Part shown: positions 17,649 through 29,623 of the stretch, piece after piece | Layout of the letters: each line of letters starts with the position of its first letter | Position numbering within the stretch: position 1 is the first letter of the stretch | Source: Sphingopyxis indica | Lineage (GTDB): Bacteria > Pseudomonadota > Alphaproteobacteria > Sphingomonadales > Sphingomonadaceae | Assembly (NCBI RefSeq): GCF_900188185.1 | Contig: NZ_FZPA01000015.1 | Span: 1-64,000 of the forward strand | DNA length: 64,000 nt | Reading direction: 5' to 3' | Program-made: the position numbers and the translations under genes | The notes under the pieces: generated by a model | Databases searched by the model: none | Told to the model about the DNA's origin: nothing | Seen by the model: only the letters and a program-made list of their open reading frames with translations

Positions 17649-18038
17649 ATGGCTCGTGAACCGCAGCGCCTTCGCCGGCGCGAACGCAAGAATATCTCGT
17701 CGGGTGTCGCGCACGTCAACGCGACCTTCAACAACACGATGATCACCATCACCGACGCGCAGGGCAACGCCATCGCCTGGTCGAGCGCCGGCATGATGGG
17801 CTTCAAGGGCAGCCGCAAGTCGACGCCCTATGCCGCGCAGGTCTGCGCCGAAGACGCCGGCAAGAAGGCCGCCGAACATGGCGTCCGCACGCTGGAAGTC
17901 GAAGTGAAGGGCCCGGGCGCGGGCCGCGAATCGGCGCTGCGCGCGCTGCAGGCCGTGGGCTTCCACATCACGTCGATCCGCGACGTGACGCCGATCCCGC
18001 ACAATGGCGTCCGCCCGGCCAAGCGCCGCCGCGTCTGA
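17649..18038 (+). CDS. rpsK: 30S ribosomal protein S11
   Basis: 129 residues. [18 protein letters not shown] and the C-terminal [10 protein letters not shown] are diagnostic of S11, which lines the mRNA exit channel of the small subunit. It lies 106 bp after rpsM in the usual order. TAGGTAGGAT provides a ribosome site. Confidence 0.98.
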   Translation: MAREPQRLRRRERKNISSGVAHVNATFNNTMITITDAQGNAIAWSSAGMMGFKGSRKSTPYAAQVCAEDAGKKAAEHGVRTLEVEVKGPGAGRESALRALQAVGFHITSIRDVTPIPHNGVRPAKRRRV

Positions 18039-18151
18039 CGCCGCCTTTCGGTAAGGCGCCCTGCCGCGGGGGCGCCGACCGACCACCTCTTTAACGCCGG
18101 ACCGGCCGGAACCCGCCCCCCGCCCGTCCCGCCAAAAGCAAAGGGAAGTCC

Positions 18152-19210
18152 ATGACTGTCAATATCCGGAACTGGCAGGAATTGAAGAAGCCCAGCAACC
18201 TGGAAATCAAGGCCGGCAGCGACGGCAAGCGCAAGGCGACCTTCGTCGCCGAACCGCTCGAGCGCGGCTTCGGCCTGACGCTCGGCAACGCGCTGCGCCG
18301 CGTGCTGCTCTCCTCGCTCCAGGGCGCTGCGATCACCTCGATCAAGATCGAGAACGTCCTCCACGAATTTTCGAGCCTCGCCGGCGTCCGCGAGGACGTC
18401 ACCGACATCGTCCTGAACGTGAAGCAGGTCGCGCTCAAGATGGAAGGCGACGGCCCGAAGCGGCTCCAGCTCTCGGCGACCGGTCCTGCGACCGTCAAGG
18501 CCGGTGACATCATGGTGTCGGGCGACATCAAGGTGATGAACCCGAACCATGTCATCTGTCACCTCGACGAGGGCGCGACGCTGAACATGGAACTCGTCGC
18601 CGACACCGGCAAGGGCTATGTCCCCGCGACGGGCAACCGTCCGGCCGACGCGCCGATCGGCCTGATCCCGGTCGACTCGCTCTATTCGCCGGTGCGCCAG
18701 GTCGCCTACAAGGTCGAGAATGCCCGCATCGGGCAGGAACTCGACTATGACAAGCTGAACCTGACCGTCGAAACCGACGGCACGGTGACCCCGGAAGACG
18801 CCGTGGCCTATGCCGCGCGCATCCTCCAGGACCAGCTCCAGGTCTTCGTCCACTTCGAAGAGGCGATGAACGACAGCGGCCTGATCGGCGTCGCCGCGCC
18901 GAGCCAGGCGAGCGACGAGTCCGACGTCAACCAGCTCAACCGCTTCCTGCTCAAGAAGGTCGACGAACTCGAACTGTCGGTCCGCAGCGCGAACTGCCTC
19001 AAGAATGACAATATCATCTACATCGGCGACCTGGTTCAGAAGACCGAGGCCGAGATGCTCCGCACGCCGAATTTCGGCCGCAAATCCTTGAACGAGATCA
19101 AGGAAGTGCTGTCGTCGATGGGCCTGCGCCTCGGCATGGACATCCCCGGCTGGCCGCCGGAGAATATCGAGGAAATGGCCAAGAAGCTCGAACAGGAGCT
19201 GCTGGGTTAA
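18152..19210 (+). CDS. rpoA: RNA polymerase alpha subunit
   Basis: 352 residues. The N-terminal assembly domain contains [25 protein letters not shown], and the C-terminal domain (from about residue 260) contains [26 protein letters not shown] and the helix [19 protein letters not shown], which contact DNA UP-elements and activators. Length and order are standard. Confidence 0.98.
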   Translation: MTVNIRNWQELKKPSNLEIKAGSDGKRKATFVAEPLERGFGLTLGNALRRVLLSSLQGAAITSIKIENVLHEFSSLAGVREDVTDIVLNVKQVALKMEGDGPKRLQLSATGPATVKAGDIMVSGDIKVMNPNHVICHLDEGATLNMELVADTGKGYVPATGNRPADAPIGLIPVDSLYSPVRQVAYKVENARIGQELDYDKLNLTVETDGTVTPEDAVAYAARILQDQLQVFVHFEEAMNDSGLIGVAAPSQASDESDVNQLNRFLLKKVDELELSVRSANCLKNDNIIYIGDLVQKTEAEMLRTPNFGRKSLNEIKEVLSSMGLRLGMDIPGWPPENIEEMAKKLEQELLG

Positions 19211-19222
19211 GGAATTTGCGTC

Positions 19223-19289
19223 GCCCCAGCGCAAGCTGGGGCCGCTATCGTGGCAACACGCCGCAGGCGATCCCAGCTTTCGCTGGGAT
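19223..19289. repeat. REP-like hairpin pair between rpoA and rplQ
   Basis: GCCCCAGC-GCAA-GCTGGGGC (19223-19242) and ATCCCAGC-TTTC-GCTGGGAT (19270-19289), both 8+4+8 hairpins. They fall inside the transcribed gap of the ribosomal operon, so both would form in the mRNA. The rest of the 165-bp gap shows nothing else. Confidence 0.75.
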
Positions 19290-19375
19290 GACGATATCGG
19301 GAATGGGCTCCCCCGCAAGCGAGCCTGGCTTGGGGTTCCGTGAAACGGCCCCTCTGACAAACGAAGGAAGAAACC

Positions 19376-19795
19376 ATGCGTCACAAATCGGGTGGCCGTA
19401 AGCTCCAGCGCACCAGCGCGCACCGCATCGCGATGTTCCGCAACATGTCGGCGTCGCTCATCAAGCATGAGCAGATCACGACGACGCTCGCGAAAGCGAA
19501 GGAACTGCGTCCCTATGTCGAAAAGCTGATCACGCTCGCGAAGCGTGGCGGCCTCGCCAACCGCCGTCTCGCGCAGAGCCGCCTGATGGACGACGCCCAG
19601 CTGGCCAAGCTGTTCGACGTCCTCGCCGAGCGCTACAAGGACCGCAACGGCGGCTACACGCGCGTCATCAAGGCGGGCATCCGCGCCTCGGACGCGGCGC
19701 CGATGGCGATCATCGAATTCGTCGACCGCGACGTCGAAGCGAAGGGCCAGGATTCGGGTCCGGTGCTGACCGACGAGGAACTGGAAGACGCGTAA
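19376..19795 (+). CDS. rplQ: 50S ribosomal protein L17
   Basis: 139 residues starting [17 protein letters not shown], the universal L17 N-terminus, with [31 protein letters not shown] (in parts). The acidic tail after position 115 is usual in sphingomonads. It is the last gene of the operon and is followed by a strong terminator. Confidence 0.98.
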   Translation: MRHKSGGRKLQRTSAHRIAMFRNMSASLIKHEQITTTLAKAKELRPYVEKLITLAKRGGLANRRLAQSRLMDDAQLAKLFDVLAERYKDRNGGYTRVIKAGIRASDAAPMAIIEFVDRDVEAKGQDSGPVLTDEELEDA

Positions 19796-19818
19796 GCCGC
19801 GCTTTTCCAGCGAAAGAC

Positions 19819-19852
19819 AAAGGGCGGCGTTCGCAGGAACGCCGCCCTTTTT
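19819..19852 (+). terminator. rho-independent terminator of the rpsM-rplQ operon
   Basis: A 14-bp perfect stem (19819-19832 with 19837-19850) with a 4-nt loop GCAG. The right arm ends in a run of five T. It lies 23 bp after the rplQ stop. Confidence 0.92.
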
Positions 19853-19895
19853 CGTGGATCGTTTAAGTCGGATCGACTTTGAATGAAGCGCGTGT

Positions 19896-19975
19896 GTCCC
19901 CGCGAAGGCGGGGACCCATCTCCGATCGGCTCAAGATAGGGCGGCCGGGAGATGGGCTCCCGCCTTCGCGGGAGC
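19896..19975. repeat. REP-like hairpin pair with outer inverted repeat
   Basis: GTCCCCGC-GAAG-GCGGGGAC (19896-19915) and GCTCCCGC-CTTC-GCGGGAGC (19956-19975). In addition CCCATCTCC (19915-19923) pairs with GGAGATGGG (19948-19956), so the whole unit can form a large cruciform. It lies between convergent genes. Confidence 0.8.
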
Positions 19976-20024
19976 ACACAGGCTTATCCGGTCAAAGATG
20001 ATCTCATGCTTTGGGGTCCTGAGC

Positions 20025-20504
20025 CTAATCCGACAGCAACCGCTTCAACCCGTGCAGCGCGACGACCTCGTCGCCGACGCAGACCGGCGCCGCGATCAGC
20101 CGCACCCAGCGCGGCCGCGCCAGCGCCGGGCCGATTTCGACGTCGAGGGTGAAGCCGCGCCGATGCGCGATCGCATGTGCGCGCAGCCGCTCCATCGCGG
20201 CGCGCGACCCTTCGCAATATTGCGCAACCGCATAGGGACGCGTCGCCGCGACGCCGCGCGCGAGGCCGAACATGTCGTGGACCGCGTCCGACCAGCTCAG
20301 GCGGTCGTTCAACAGGTCGCAGTGCCACGTTCCGATCCCCATGGCGGCCGCCACCTCGGGGTTCAGGTCGGACGGCGTATCGGCAGTTCCGGGCGGGCGC
20401 CCCCCGTCGCGCTCGACCCAGCCGAGATCGAAGTGCCGCGCGCGTTCGAACAGCGGCCAGCTGTGGTGCAGCGGCAGCGGATAGCGATGCGGTATCACGT
20501 CCAT
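20025..20504 (-). CDS. PAS-fold protein of unknown function
   Basis: 159 residues. After a tail of about 50 residues, the segment GIGTWHCDLLNDRLSWSDAVHDMFGL, then GFTLDVEIG...PRWVRLIAAPVCVGDEVVALHGLKR, matches a PAS_3-type sensory fold (W..D...L.WSD and a closing strand). No output domain follows, so it may sense a ligand and act on a partner. The partner is not evident; the neighbour is a glutathione transferase. Confidence 0.6.
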   Translation of the reverse strand: MDVIPHRYPLPLHHSWPLFERARHFDLGWVERDGGRPPGTADTPSDLNPEVAAAMGIGTWHCDLLNDRLSWSDAVHDMFGLARGVAATRPYAVAQYCEGSRAAMERLRAHAIAHRRGFTLDVEIGPALARPRWVRLIAAPVCVGDEVVALHGLKRLLSD

Positions 20505-20547
20505 GACAGGCCCCCCGCGCCCGACTATCGCCGATCGCGCCCGGCGA

Positions 20548-21201
20548 TCAAGCCTGTTCGCGCAGCTTCGCCATCATCCGCTCTTCCTTCGCGATCCACG
20601 GCGCGAGGCTCGGCCGCGCGAGGATCGCCTCGCTCCACGCGGCGATCTTCGGATAGCGCGCCGGGTCGGCGGCAGCGCCGCAATGGCGGATGTTCATCAG
20701 CGGCGACACCGCGGCGAGGTCGGCGAGCGTCAGCCGGTCGCCGACCAGGAAGCCCGACGCCGGGATCGCGCTTTCGAGATAGTCGAGCAGCTTCGGCAAT
20801 TCCTCGGCCTCGGCAGCGGCCGCGGCGGCAAGGTCGCCCTCGCGGCCCAGAAAGCGCGGCGCGACGATGCGGTTGAAGAACATCTTGCCGCCGCACGCGG
20901 CGAACACCGTATCGCCGAACTCGTCCCACCAGATCACGCGCCCGCGCTCCTGCGGATCGGCGGGGATCAGCGCGGGTTCGGGATATTTGGCCTCGAGATA
21001 ATGGATGATCGCGCTCGAGTCGGCGAGGAGAAAGCCGTCGTCGTCCATCGCGGGCATTTTGCCGAGCGGCGAGGCGGCCCGGAAACCCGGGTCGGGGTCG
21101 CCGATGCCGACCCCCTTCAGCTCGAACGCGATCCCCTTCTCGCCGAGATAGCCGAGCAATTTGCGCACGAAAGGCGACACCACCGAACCATAGATAATCA
21201 T
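20548..21201 (-). CDS. glutathione S-transferase family protein
   Basis: 217 residues from the ATG at 21201, supported by AAAAGGA 8 bases upstream; an ATG three codons earlier lies too close to that site. The N-terminal thioredoxin-like domain has YGSVVSPFVRKLLGYL with the catalytic Ser, SPLGKMPAMDDDGFLLADSSAIIHYL (cis-Pro and Glu/Asp-Ser glutathione site), and the all-helical C-terminal domain has GDRLTLADLAAVSPL. Substrate unknown. Confidence 0.88.
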   Translation of the reverse strand: MIIYGSVVSPFVRKLLGYLGEKGIAFELKGVGIGDPDPGFRAASPLGKMPAMDDDGFLLADSSAIIHYLEAKYPEPALIPADPQERGRVIWWDEFGDTVFAACGGKMFFNRIVAPRFLGREGDLAAAAAAEAEELPKLLDYLESAIPASGFLVGDRLTLADLAAVSPLMNIRHCGAAADPARYPKIAAWSEAILARPSLAPWIAKEERMMAKLREQA

Positions 21202-21383
21202 CGCGTCCATCCTTTTGCCATTGTGCGGGCACCATAGGCTTCGGGTTGCGATTCACAACCCATGCCGGCGCGCCCCTTATGCGGGCCGAAACGAGTGCAA
21301 AGCCGCTTGCTATCAGCCGCTTGGCGTGAAACAATTTGGTCCCAAGGGGCGGTACTGGGGCGGCCTTCGGACAGGATTATTTT

Positions 21384-23045
21384 ATGCGCCCATCCGCTTG
21401 GGCAGACCGGCTGATGGCCTTTTCGGTCCGCGCGATCGGATTTGTCATCATTCTTGCCGCCCTCGCCGGCGCGACCGCCAGCTTCATCTACAACAAGACG
21501 CAGGAAGCCGACCAGGCCGAGCGCGTCGCGATGCTCGTCAACGGCCGGCTGCGCGATCAGCTCGCGGTGCTCGAGGGGGTGCGCGCGCTCTATCAGTCGG
21601 ACATGATCGACGGCGGCCCCGGCATCCGCGCCTATCTTGCCGCGCTCAGGCCGCAGGAGCGCGCGCCGGGGATGCAGGGCGTCGGCATCGCGCTCGCGAT
21701 GCAGCCGGGGAAACCGGCTCCGGTCGAGGACCGGCTGCGCGAAAATTACGGGCAGGTGCTGCGCGTCTGGCCGCAAACCGATCAGGCGATCGGCTTTCCG
21801 ATCATCCTCATCGAACCCGACGATCCGCGCAATCATCGCGCGCTCGGCTATGATATGTACAGCGAGCCGGTGCGGCGTGCGGCGATGCGCCGTGCGTGGC
21901 ACTCGGGCCAGCCCGCGGCGAGCGGCGTCGTCGAGCTGGTGCAGGAAGGCCGCATCGCGAAAAAGCAGCCCGGTTTCCTGATCTATGTTCCCATCTATGC
22001 CCGTGTCGCGACATGGGAGGACGCGCTGCGGCCCGCGCCCCTGCCGCGCTTCGACACCGACGCCGAGCCCGCCGATGTCGTCGCGACCAGACAGGGCGCC
22101 CGGCCGATCGAGGGCTTCGTCTATGCGCCCTTCCGCATCGGCGACTTGATGGAGGCGGTGCTCGGCCCCGAACTCGAACATATCGACGGGATCGAGATAC
22201 TGACCGGCGACGGTCCGCAGGCGAAGCGCATATTCGCCCACGGCCGCATCGGCTGGGACGCGCATGAGGAGCGACTGCGGGTCGCCGACCGGCAGTGGGT
22301 GATGCGCATCTCCTATGGCCGCTTCATCGACCGGCTCGGACGGCCGCTCGCAATCCTGCTCGCCGGCTTCGCGCTCGCCTTCCTCGCGATCCAGCTCCAC
22401 AAGCTCCAGCAACGCCGCCTCGGCGCCTTCAAGGCGCTTGCCGAGGAACGCGCGCGCCACGCCGAGGACCGCGAGCTGATGATCGGCGAGATGGCGCACC
22501 GGATGAAAAACGCCTTTGCGCGCATCGGCGCGCTCGCGCGCATCACCTTACGCGAATCCACCGATCTTGCCGATTTCGAAACGCGCTTCGACGGCCGGCT
22601 GCGCGCCCTGTCCGATGCCAAGCAGATGCTCGTCACCGGCGCGGTCGACACCGTCGACCTCGGCGCCCTGGTCCGCCGCGAACTCGAACTCGCGGGCTGG
22701 TCCGCCGAACGCCGCGCCGCGCTCGACGGCCCCGAAGTCCGCCTCCATGACGACGGCGCGCAGGCCTTCGCACTCGCGATCCACGAACTCGTCACCAACA
22801 GCGTCAAATATGGTGCGCTCGCCGGCAAGGGCGAGCTGGCGGTCGCATGGCGCCGCGACGGCGACACGATCGAATTCGCCTGGACCGAAAGCGCCCTCCC
22901 CCAAACCCCGCATTTCGACACCGAAAGTTTCGGCACCCATTTCATCCGCACGATGATCGAGCGCCAGCTCGGCGGCAGCTGGCGGCGCAGCGCCGCCGAC
23001 CACGCCCTGTCGGTGGTCATCCGCTGGCCGGCGCCTACAGATTGA
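21384..23045 (+). CDS. sensor histidine kinase, CHASE-like sensor and HWE kinase core
   Basis: 553 residues from the ATG at 21384, preceded by AGGA. A membrane helix (about residues 12-33) leads into a periplasmic region of roughly 280 residues of the CHASE type (RDQLAVLEGVRALYQSD; GFPIILIEP), a second helix (about 319-337), and a kinase core. The phosphoacceptor His is in MIGEMAHRMKNAFARIGAL; the ATP domain has HELVTNSVKYGAL and FAWTES, the W-x-E that defines HWE kinases. No response regulator is adjacent, so it is an orphan kinase. Confidence 0.85.
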   Translation: MRPSAWADRLMAFSVRAIGFVIILAALAGATASFIYNKTQEADQAERVAMLVNGRLRDQLAVLEGVRALYQSDMIDGGPGIRAYLAALRPQERAPGMQGVGIALAMQPGKPAPVEDRLRENYGQVLRVWPQTDQAIGFPIILIEPDDPRNHRALGYDMYSEPVRRAAMRRAWHSGQPAASGVVELVQEGRIAKKQPGFLIYVPIYARVATWEDALRPAPLPRFDTDAEPADVVATRQGARPIEGFVYAPFRIGDLMEAVLGPELEHIDGIEILTGDGPQAKRIFAHGRIGWDAHEERLRVADRQWVMRISYGRFIDRLGRPLAILLAGFALAFLAIQLHKLQQRRLGAFKALAEERARHAEDRELMIGEMAHRMKNAFARIGALARITLRESTDLADFETRFDGRLRALSDAKQMLVTGAVDTVDLGALVRRELELAGWSAERRAALDGPEVRLHDDGAQAFALAIHELVTNSVKYGALAGKGELAVAWRRDGDTIEFAWTESALPQTPHFDTESFGTHFIRTMIERQLGGSWRRSAADHALSVVIRWPAPTD

Positions 23046-23092
23046 CAAGGCCCCGCCCCGCGGCAAGAGAAACCGCGAGGGAGAATGACCAG

Positions 23093-24109
23093 GTGAGCGG
23101 AAAATTGATGCGCCCCACATCGTTCGACGTCGCCGAGCGCGCGGGCGTGTCGCAATCGACCGTGTCGCGCGCGCTGAGGAACAGCCCCGGCGTCAATGCC
23201 GAAACGCGCGCGCGCGTGTCCGCCGCGGCGCGCGAGCTCGGCTATGTCGTCGACCGCCACGCCTCCAGCTTGCGCCTCAAGAGCAGCGAGACGATCGCGC
23301 TCGTCACCATCTGCCGCCCCGGCGAGGACCGCAGCGCGATCAACCCCTTCTACTTCGCGCTGTTGGGCAGCATCGCTGCCGCAACCTCGGCGCGCGGCTT
23401 CAACCTGCTTGTCAGCTTTCAGGAGAGCGAGGCAAATTTCCGCGCCGATTTCGTCGCCTCGGGCCTCGCCGACGCGATGATCGTCATCGGCACGACCAGC
23501 AACCGCGCCGCATGGGATTATTTCGCCGACGCGCAAGCCGCGGGCTTCGACTTCACCTGCTGGGGCAGCCCCGGCGACCCCTTCCACTGGATGCGCAGCG
23601 ACAATGACATCGGCGGCCGCCTCGCCGCCGAGCATCTCGTCGCCAGGGGGCGCCGTATCCTCGCCTTCGTCGGGCCGCAGCGCTCGCCGCAGCGCCAGTT
23701 CGACGAGCGCCGCGACGGCTTCATCGCCGCGCTCGAAGCGCGCGGCATCACCCCCCTGATCGCCGAACCGCCCGCCGGCCCCGACCGCCATGCGCAGGGC
23801 GTCGCCGCGGCGCGCGAACTGCTCGCCGCGCATCCCGACATCGACGGCATCTTCGCGGCGAGCGACATGCTCGCGCTGGGGGTGCTTCAGGGGATCAAGG
23901 AAACGGGGCGCAGCGTCCCCGGCGACGTCGCGCTGATCGGCTTCGACGGCATCCGCGCCGGCACCCTCGCCGACCCTGCGCTCACCACCCTCGAGCCCGA
24001 CCTCGACGCCGCGGGCGAAGCGCTTGTCGCGATGGCGCTCGAAGATGCCGACCACAGCCGCAGCGGCACGCGCATCCCCGTCCGCCTCGCGGTCCGCGGC
24101 ACCGCCTGA
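23093..24109 (+). CDS. LacI-family transcriptional regulator
   Basis: About 338 residues from a GTG at 23093 (GAGGGAG upstream); an ATG five codons later is possible. The N-terminal helix-turn-helix is TSFDVAERAGVSQSTVSRAL followed by the hinge helix region HASSLRLKSSETIALVTI. The periplasmic-binding-protein-like sensor domain has GRRILAFVGPQRSPQRQFDERRDGF (in parts) and GIFAASDMLALGVLQ. LacI proteins respond to sugars or nucleosides; no catabolic target lies next to it, so its regulon is unknown. Confidence 0.9.
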   Translation: MSGKLMRPTSFDVAERAGVSQSTVSRALRNSPGVNAETRARVSAAARELGYVVDRHASSLRLKSSETIALVTICRPGEDRSAINPFYFALLGSIAAATSARGFNLLVSFQESEANFRADFVASGLADAMIVIGTTSNRAAWDYFADAQAAGFDFTCWGSPGDPFHWMRSDNDIGGRLAAEHLVARGRRILAFVGPQRSPQRQFDERRDGFIAALEARGITPLIAEPPAGPDRHAQGVAAARELLAAHPDIDGIFAASDMLALGVLQGIKETGRSVPGDVALIGFDGIRAGTLADPALTTLEPDLDAAGEALVAMALEDADHSRSGTRIPVRLAVRGTA

Positions 24110-24263
24110 GCGCCAACCGACCCTCCCGACCCCCTTGCATTTCCCGCCCTCCGGCGTAGGGAAGCGCCGAACATAAACCGCGCGCGCGACTCCCCTTTGC
24201 CCCGCTCTCCCGGCCGGGCTTGCGGGCGGTCATTCCCCGCCGCGCCCGACAAGGGAACTGCAC

Positions 24264-26935
<2,672 letters not shown>

Positions 26936-26939
<4 letters not shown>

Positions 26940-28537
26940 GCGAAAAGACGGCGGAGCCGGCGGCCGGAGAGGCCGCCGACGAGGTCAAGGACACGGTCTC
27001 CGAAAAGGTGACCGAAACCGCCAGGCACTGGCGCTGGACCCTGCTCCGCCGTATCGTTCACTTCCGCGAGCGCTGGGCCGAGGAAGTCGCGCAGATCGAC
27101 CAGGTCGCGGTGATCGACAAGATCGCCCACGACGGCGACTGGTCGAACCGCTTCGCCTTCATGACTTCGATGTCGGCGGCGATCGCGATCCTCGGCCTGT
27201 TACAGAACAGCGTTGCGGTGATCATCGGCGCGATGCTGCTCGCGCCGCTGATGGGTCCGATCGTCGCGCTTGGCTTTGCGATCGCAACGGTCGATTTCCG
27301 CTGGATGAAGGATTGCGTGCTCACCCTGCTCGGCGGGGTGCTGCTCGCACTGCTGCTTTGCGTCGTCATCGTCAAGGCATCGCCGCTCGAGGCGGTGACG
27401 AGCGAAATTGCCGCGCGGACGCGACCCAATCTCTTCGACCTCGGCGTCGCCTTCTTCTCGGCGCTCGCGGGCGCCTATGCGGTGGTGCGCGGGCGCGAGG
27501 GGACGATCATCGGGGTGGCGATCGCCACCGCCCTGATGCCGCCGCTCGCGGTCGTCGGCTTCGGGCTCGCGACCGCGCAGTGGAGCATCTTCGGCGGCGC
27601 GCTGATGCTCTTCTTCACCAACTTCATGACGATCGCGCTGTCGGCGGCAATCGTTGCGCGCGCCTATGGCTTTTCGGCCACCTTGTCGCCCGACCAGACG
27701 CGCTGGCAGACCTTCATCATCGTCGCCTCCTTCCTGCTTCTCGCGGTGCCGCTCGGCTTTTCGCTGCGGCAGATCGCGTGGGAAGCGACGGTGCAGACGC
27801 AGGCGCGCGCCGCGATCCGCGACATCTTCCCGAGCCCCAGCCGGATCACCGATTTCGCGGTCGATGCGACGGGATCGCCGATCGTCGTCCAGGCGTCGGT
27901 CCTCACCCGCGCCGCGCAGCAGGGCGCCGACGCCAAGGTCGAAGCGGCAATCGAGAAGCGGCTGAACCGCGATGCGAGCGTGACCCTCGACCAATATCTG
28001 ATCGGCGCCTCGGTCGATCTTGCCGCGGCGCGCAGCGGCATGGAACAACTGCGCGACGTCGCGGCGCGCGCAGAGCGCGACAATGCGGCGATCAGCCACG
28101 ATCTCGCGCTGCTCGCCGGGGTCGCAGAAAGCAATGTCACCGTCGACAATGAAAAAAAGCGCGCCACGGTCCGCGCGGCGCGCCTGCCCGATACCGGGCT
28201 CGCCGCCTATCGCGCGCTCGAACGGCGGCTGCAGACCGCGCGCCCCGGCTGGACGATAGAACTCGTCCCGCCCGCGCTGCCGCTCCCCTCCGTCATGGTC
28301 GCCGACGACAAGATCGTAGACGGCTCGGCCGCCGACTATCAACTCCTGCGCTGGGCCGCGACGCGCGGCATCCTTCCGGTCGAACTCAGCGGCCCGGGGG
28401 CGGCGATGTTGCAGAAAATTCTCGAAGGCGACGGCACATCGGTTACGGTCGCGGACGACGCGGCGAAAGGCGGCGGCACCGTGACGGCCAAATGGCAGAT
28501 GCCGGACGCGGGTGATGGTTCCGCTGGTGGGCGCTGA
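26936..28537 (+). CDS. DUF389 (TIGR00341-like) membrane protein
   Basis: 533 residues from a GTG overlapping the acnA stop. Six or so hydrophobic segments occur between about residues 75 and 280, including [35 protein letters not shown] (in parts), the hallmark of DUF389. A soluble C-terminal half of about 240 residues follows, with several BON-like repeat features ([16 protein letters not shown]). Function unknown; it is coupled to acnA. Its last 13 bases overlap the 3' end of tRNA-Val on the opposite strand. Confidence 0.85.
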
Positions 28538-28600
28538 CGGGCTCGAACCGCCGACCCTCTCGGTGTAAACGAGATGCTCTACCAACTGAGCTAAGCGCCC
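28525..28600 (-). tRNA. tRNA-Val (anticodon TAC)
   Basis: Read on the minus strand: acceptor GGGCGCT pairs with AGCGCCC, the D arm is GCTCAGTTGGTAGAGC, the anticodon stem-loop is TCTCG-TTTACAC-CGAGA (anticodon TAC, valine), and the T arm is GTCGGCGGTTCGAACCCGTC-like. Discriminator A and an encoded CCA end at 28525. Length 76 nt. Its 3' end lies inside the final codons of the convergent DUF389 gene, and the prophage begins just beyond its 5' end. Confidence 0.95.
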
Positions 28601-28942
28601 CATCGCGTGGGAGCCGCGCATTTGCTGGCGTTTCAGCGTCGCGTCAAGCGCAATCTGGCGAAAGCGACCCGAACGAAAAGAAAACGAACGGCGTCGAGAG
28701 TCCCGCACAGGTCCCGCACTATGTTCGTCGCCTGTTCCTCTGGATCACCCTCCCCTTACGCATGATCCGCTCGCCCCCGCTGCTGATCGGGTTTTTACTG
28801 TTGGGGTGGCTGTATCTGCGCGAGCAGAGGGCGAGGAGGGGGCTTTGCGCAACATTGCCAAAGGCTATTATGATGGCGTTGAGGTGATGCATCTCAGTGC
28901 GCATCATCATGGAGGATTTCAAAAATCGCTTGCGCCGCCCCA
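28601..28942. other. host-prophage junction region without a convincing gene
   Basis: Between tRNA-Val and the first prophage promoter. It holds the 9-bp direct repeats described separately. An open frame at 28762-28887 (+, 41 codons, one hydrophobic segment) lacks a ribosome site. No integrase and no terminator are visible. GC content falls at about 28660-28700, where an A-rich stretch (AACGAAAAGAAAACGAACGG) lies. Confidence 0.5.
28700..28719. repeat. tandem GTCCCGCAC repeats, candidate integrase arm sites
   Basis: GTCCCGCAC occurs at 28700-28708 and again at 28711-28719, 11 bp apart, which is one helical turn. Tyrosine integrases bind short direct repeats of this kind in the att arms. The position, 100 bp from tRNA-Val at the edge of the phage genes, fits the left arm of an attachment site. 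The crossover core is not determined. Confidence 0.5.
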
Positions 28943-28964
28943 AAATGTCCTATATAGGACATTT
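28930..28964 (+). promoter_or_regulatory. promoter overlapping a 22-bp perfect palindrome
   Basis: AAATGTCC-TATATA-GGACATTT (28943-28964) is a perfect palindrome. TTGCGC at 28930 and TATAGG at 28953 are spaced 17 bp, so the palindrome covers the -10 of a promoter reading toward the gene at 29021. This is the layout of an operator for a dimeric repressor. Confidence 0.65.
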
Positions 28965-29020
28965 ATCGGCAAGGGAGATGGTCCCGGTCGAAATAGCAAG
29001 GGCAATGGAGGCCCGGCAAG

Positions 29021-29482
29021 ATGACAAACGCTATTTTCTCGAAGGCCGAAACGCTCCGCCGCATGATCGCCGAACGCGGTCTGGCCGTTGGCGGGCTCAA
29101 CACCAGCATCAATCGCAACGGCGGCTACAGCGCCTATTTCGATTGCGCCGGCGGCGACCGCATCCGCGTTTCGGATCACGACACGATTTGCAACGATTCG
29201 TGCAAATGGTGGGGCGACGCCGATGAGCAGACCGTCGATGCGTTCGTCGCGCGGCGCTTCTGGAACATGGCTGTTTCGGCCGAGCTGACCATCATCAGCC
29301 ACCGCGCGCATGAGCGCAAGGAAGCCGAGCGCCGCGCCGCTTTCGAGGAACTTCAGGATCGCGCCGACGCCAACAATGCGATGCTCGCCGCCGCCGGTTA
29401 TGATGTTTCGACCATGACGAAGAACCAGCGCAAGGACGCGCTCAAAGCGCTTCGTCGCGGCGCTATGCAACCGGGCGCTTGA
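29021..29482 (+). CDS. prophage protein of unknown function
   Basis: 153 residues, with GGAGG 9 bases before the ATG. The N-terminal half has FSKAETLRRMIAERGLAVGGLNTSINRNGGYSAYFDC (in parts) and CNDSCKWWGDADEQTVDAFV. The C-terminal half is a charged helix ending QRKDALKALRRGAM. No family is recognised. It is the first gene of a small rightward group at the prophage left end and is driven by the palindrome-covered promoter. Confidence 0.75.
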   Translation: MTNAIFSKAETLRRMIAERGLAVGGLNTSINRNGGYSAYFDCAGGDRIRVSDHDTICNDSCKWWGDADEQTVDAFVARRFWNMAVSAELTIISHRAHERKEAERRAAFEELQDRADANNAMLAAAGYDVSTMTKNQRKDALKALRRGAMQPGA

Positions 29483-29484
29483 CG

Positions 29485-29616
29485 ATGGCGCGAAAGACCG
29501 GCCCTCTTGCCCGTATCGACGCGCTGCCATCGCCCCGCGCGGTGGCAGTGGCGACGGCGCTCAAAATCTACGCCGACGCCGAGGCAGGGGTGTGGCAGAA
29601 GCATTCGCAAGGATGA
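29485..29616 (+). CDS. very small prophage protein
   Basis: 43 residues (MARKTGPLARIDALPSPRAV...) starting 2 bases after the stop of the previous gene. Composition is basic and alanine-rich with one helix. The tight spacing to both neighbours supports translation. Function unknown. Confidence 0.5.
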   Translation: MARKTGPLARIDALPSPRAVAVATALKIYADAEAGVWQKHSQG

Positions 29617-29623
29617 TAGCTCC

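Noticed and set aside
28762..28887. 41-codon frame with a hydrophobic segment near tRNA-Val
   Set aside because: No ribosome site, no coupling to neighbours, and it lies in a junction region; kept only as a note.
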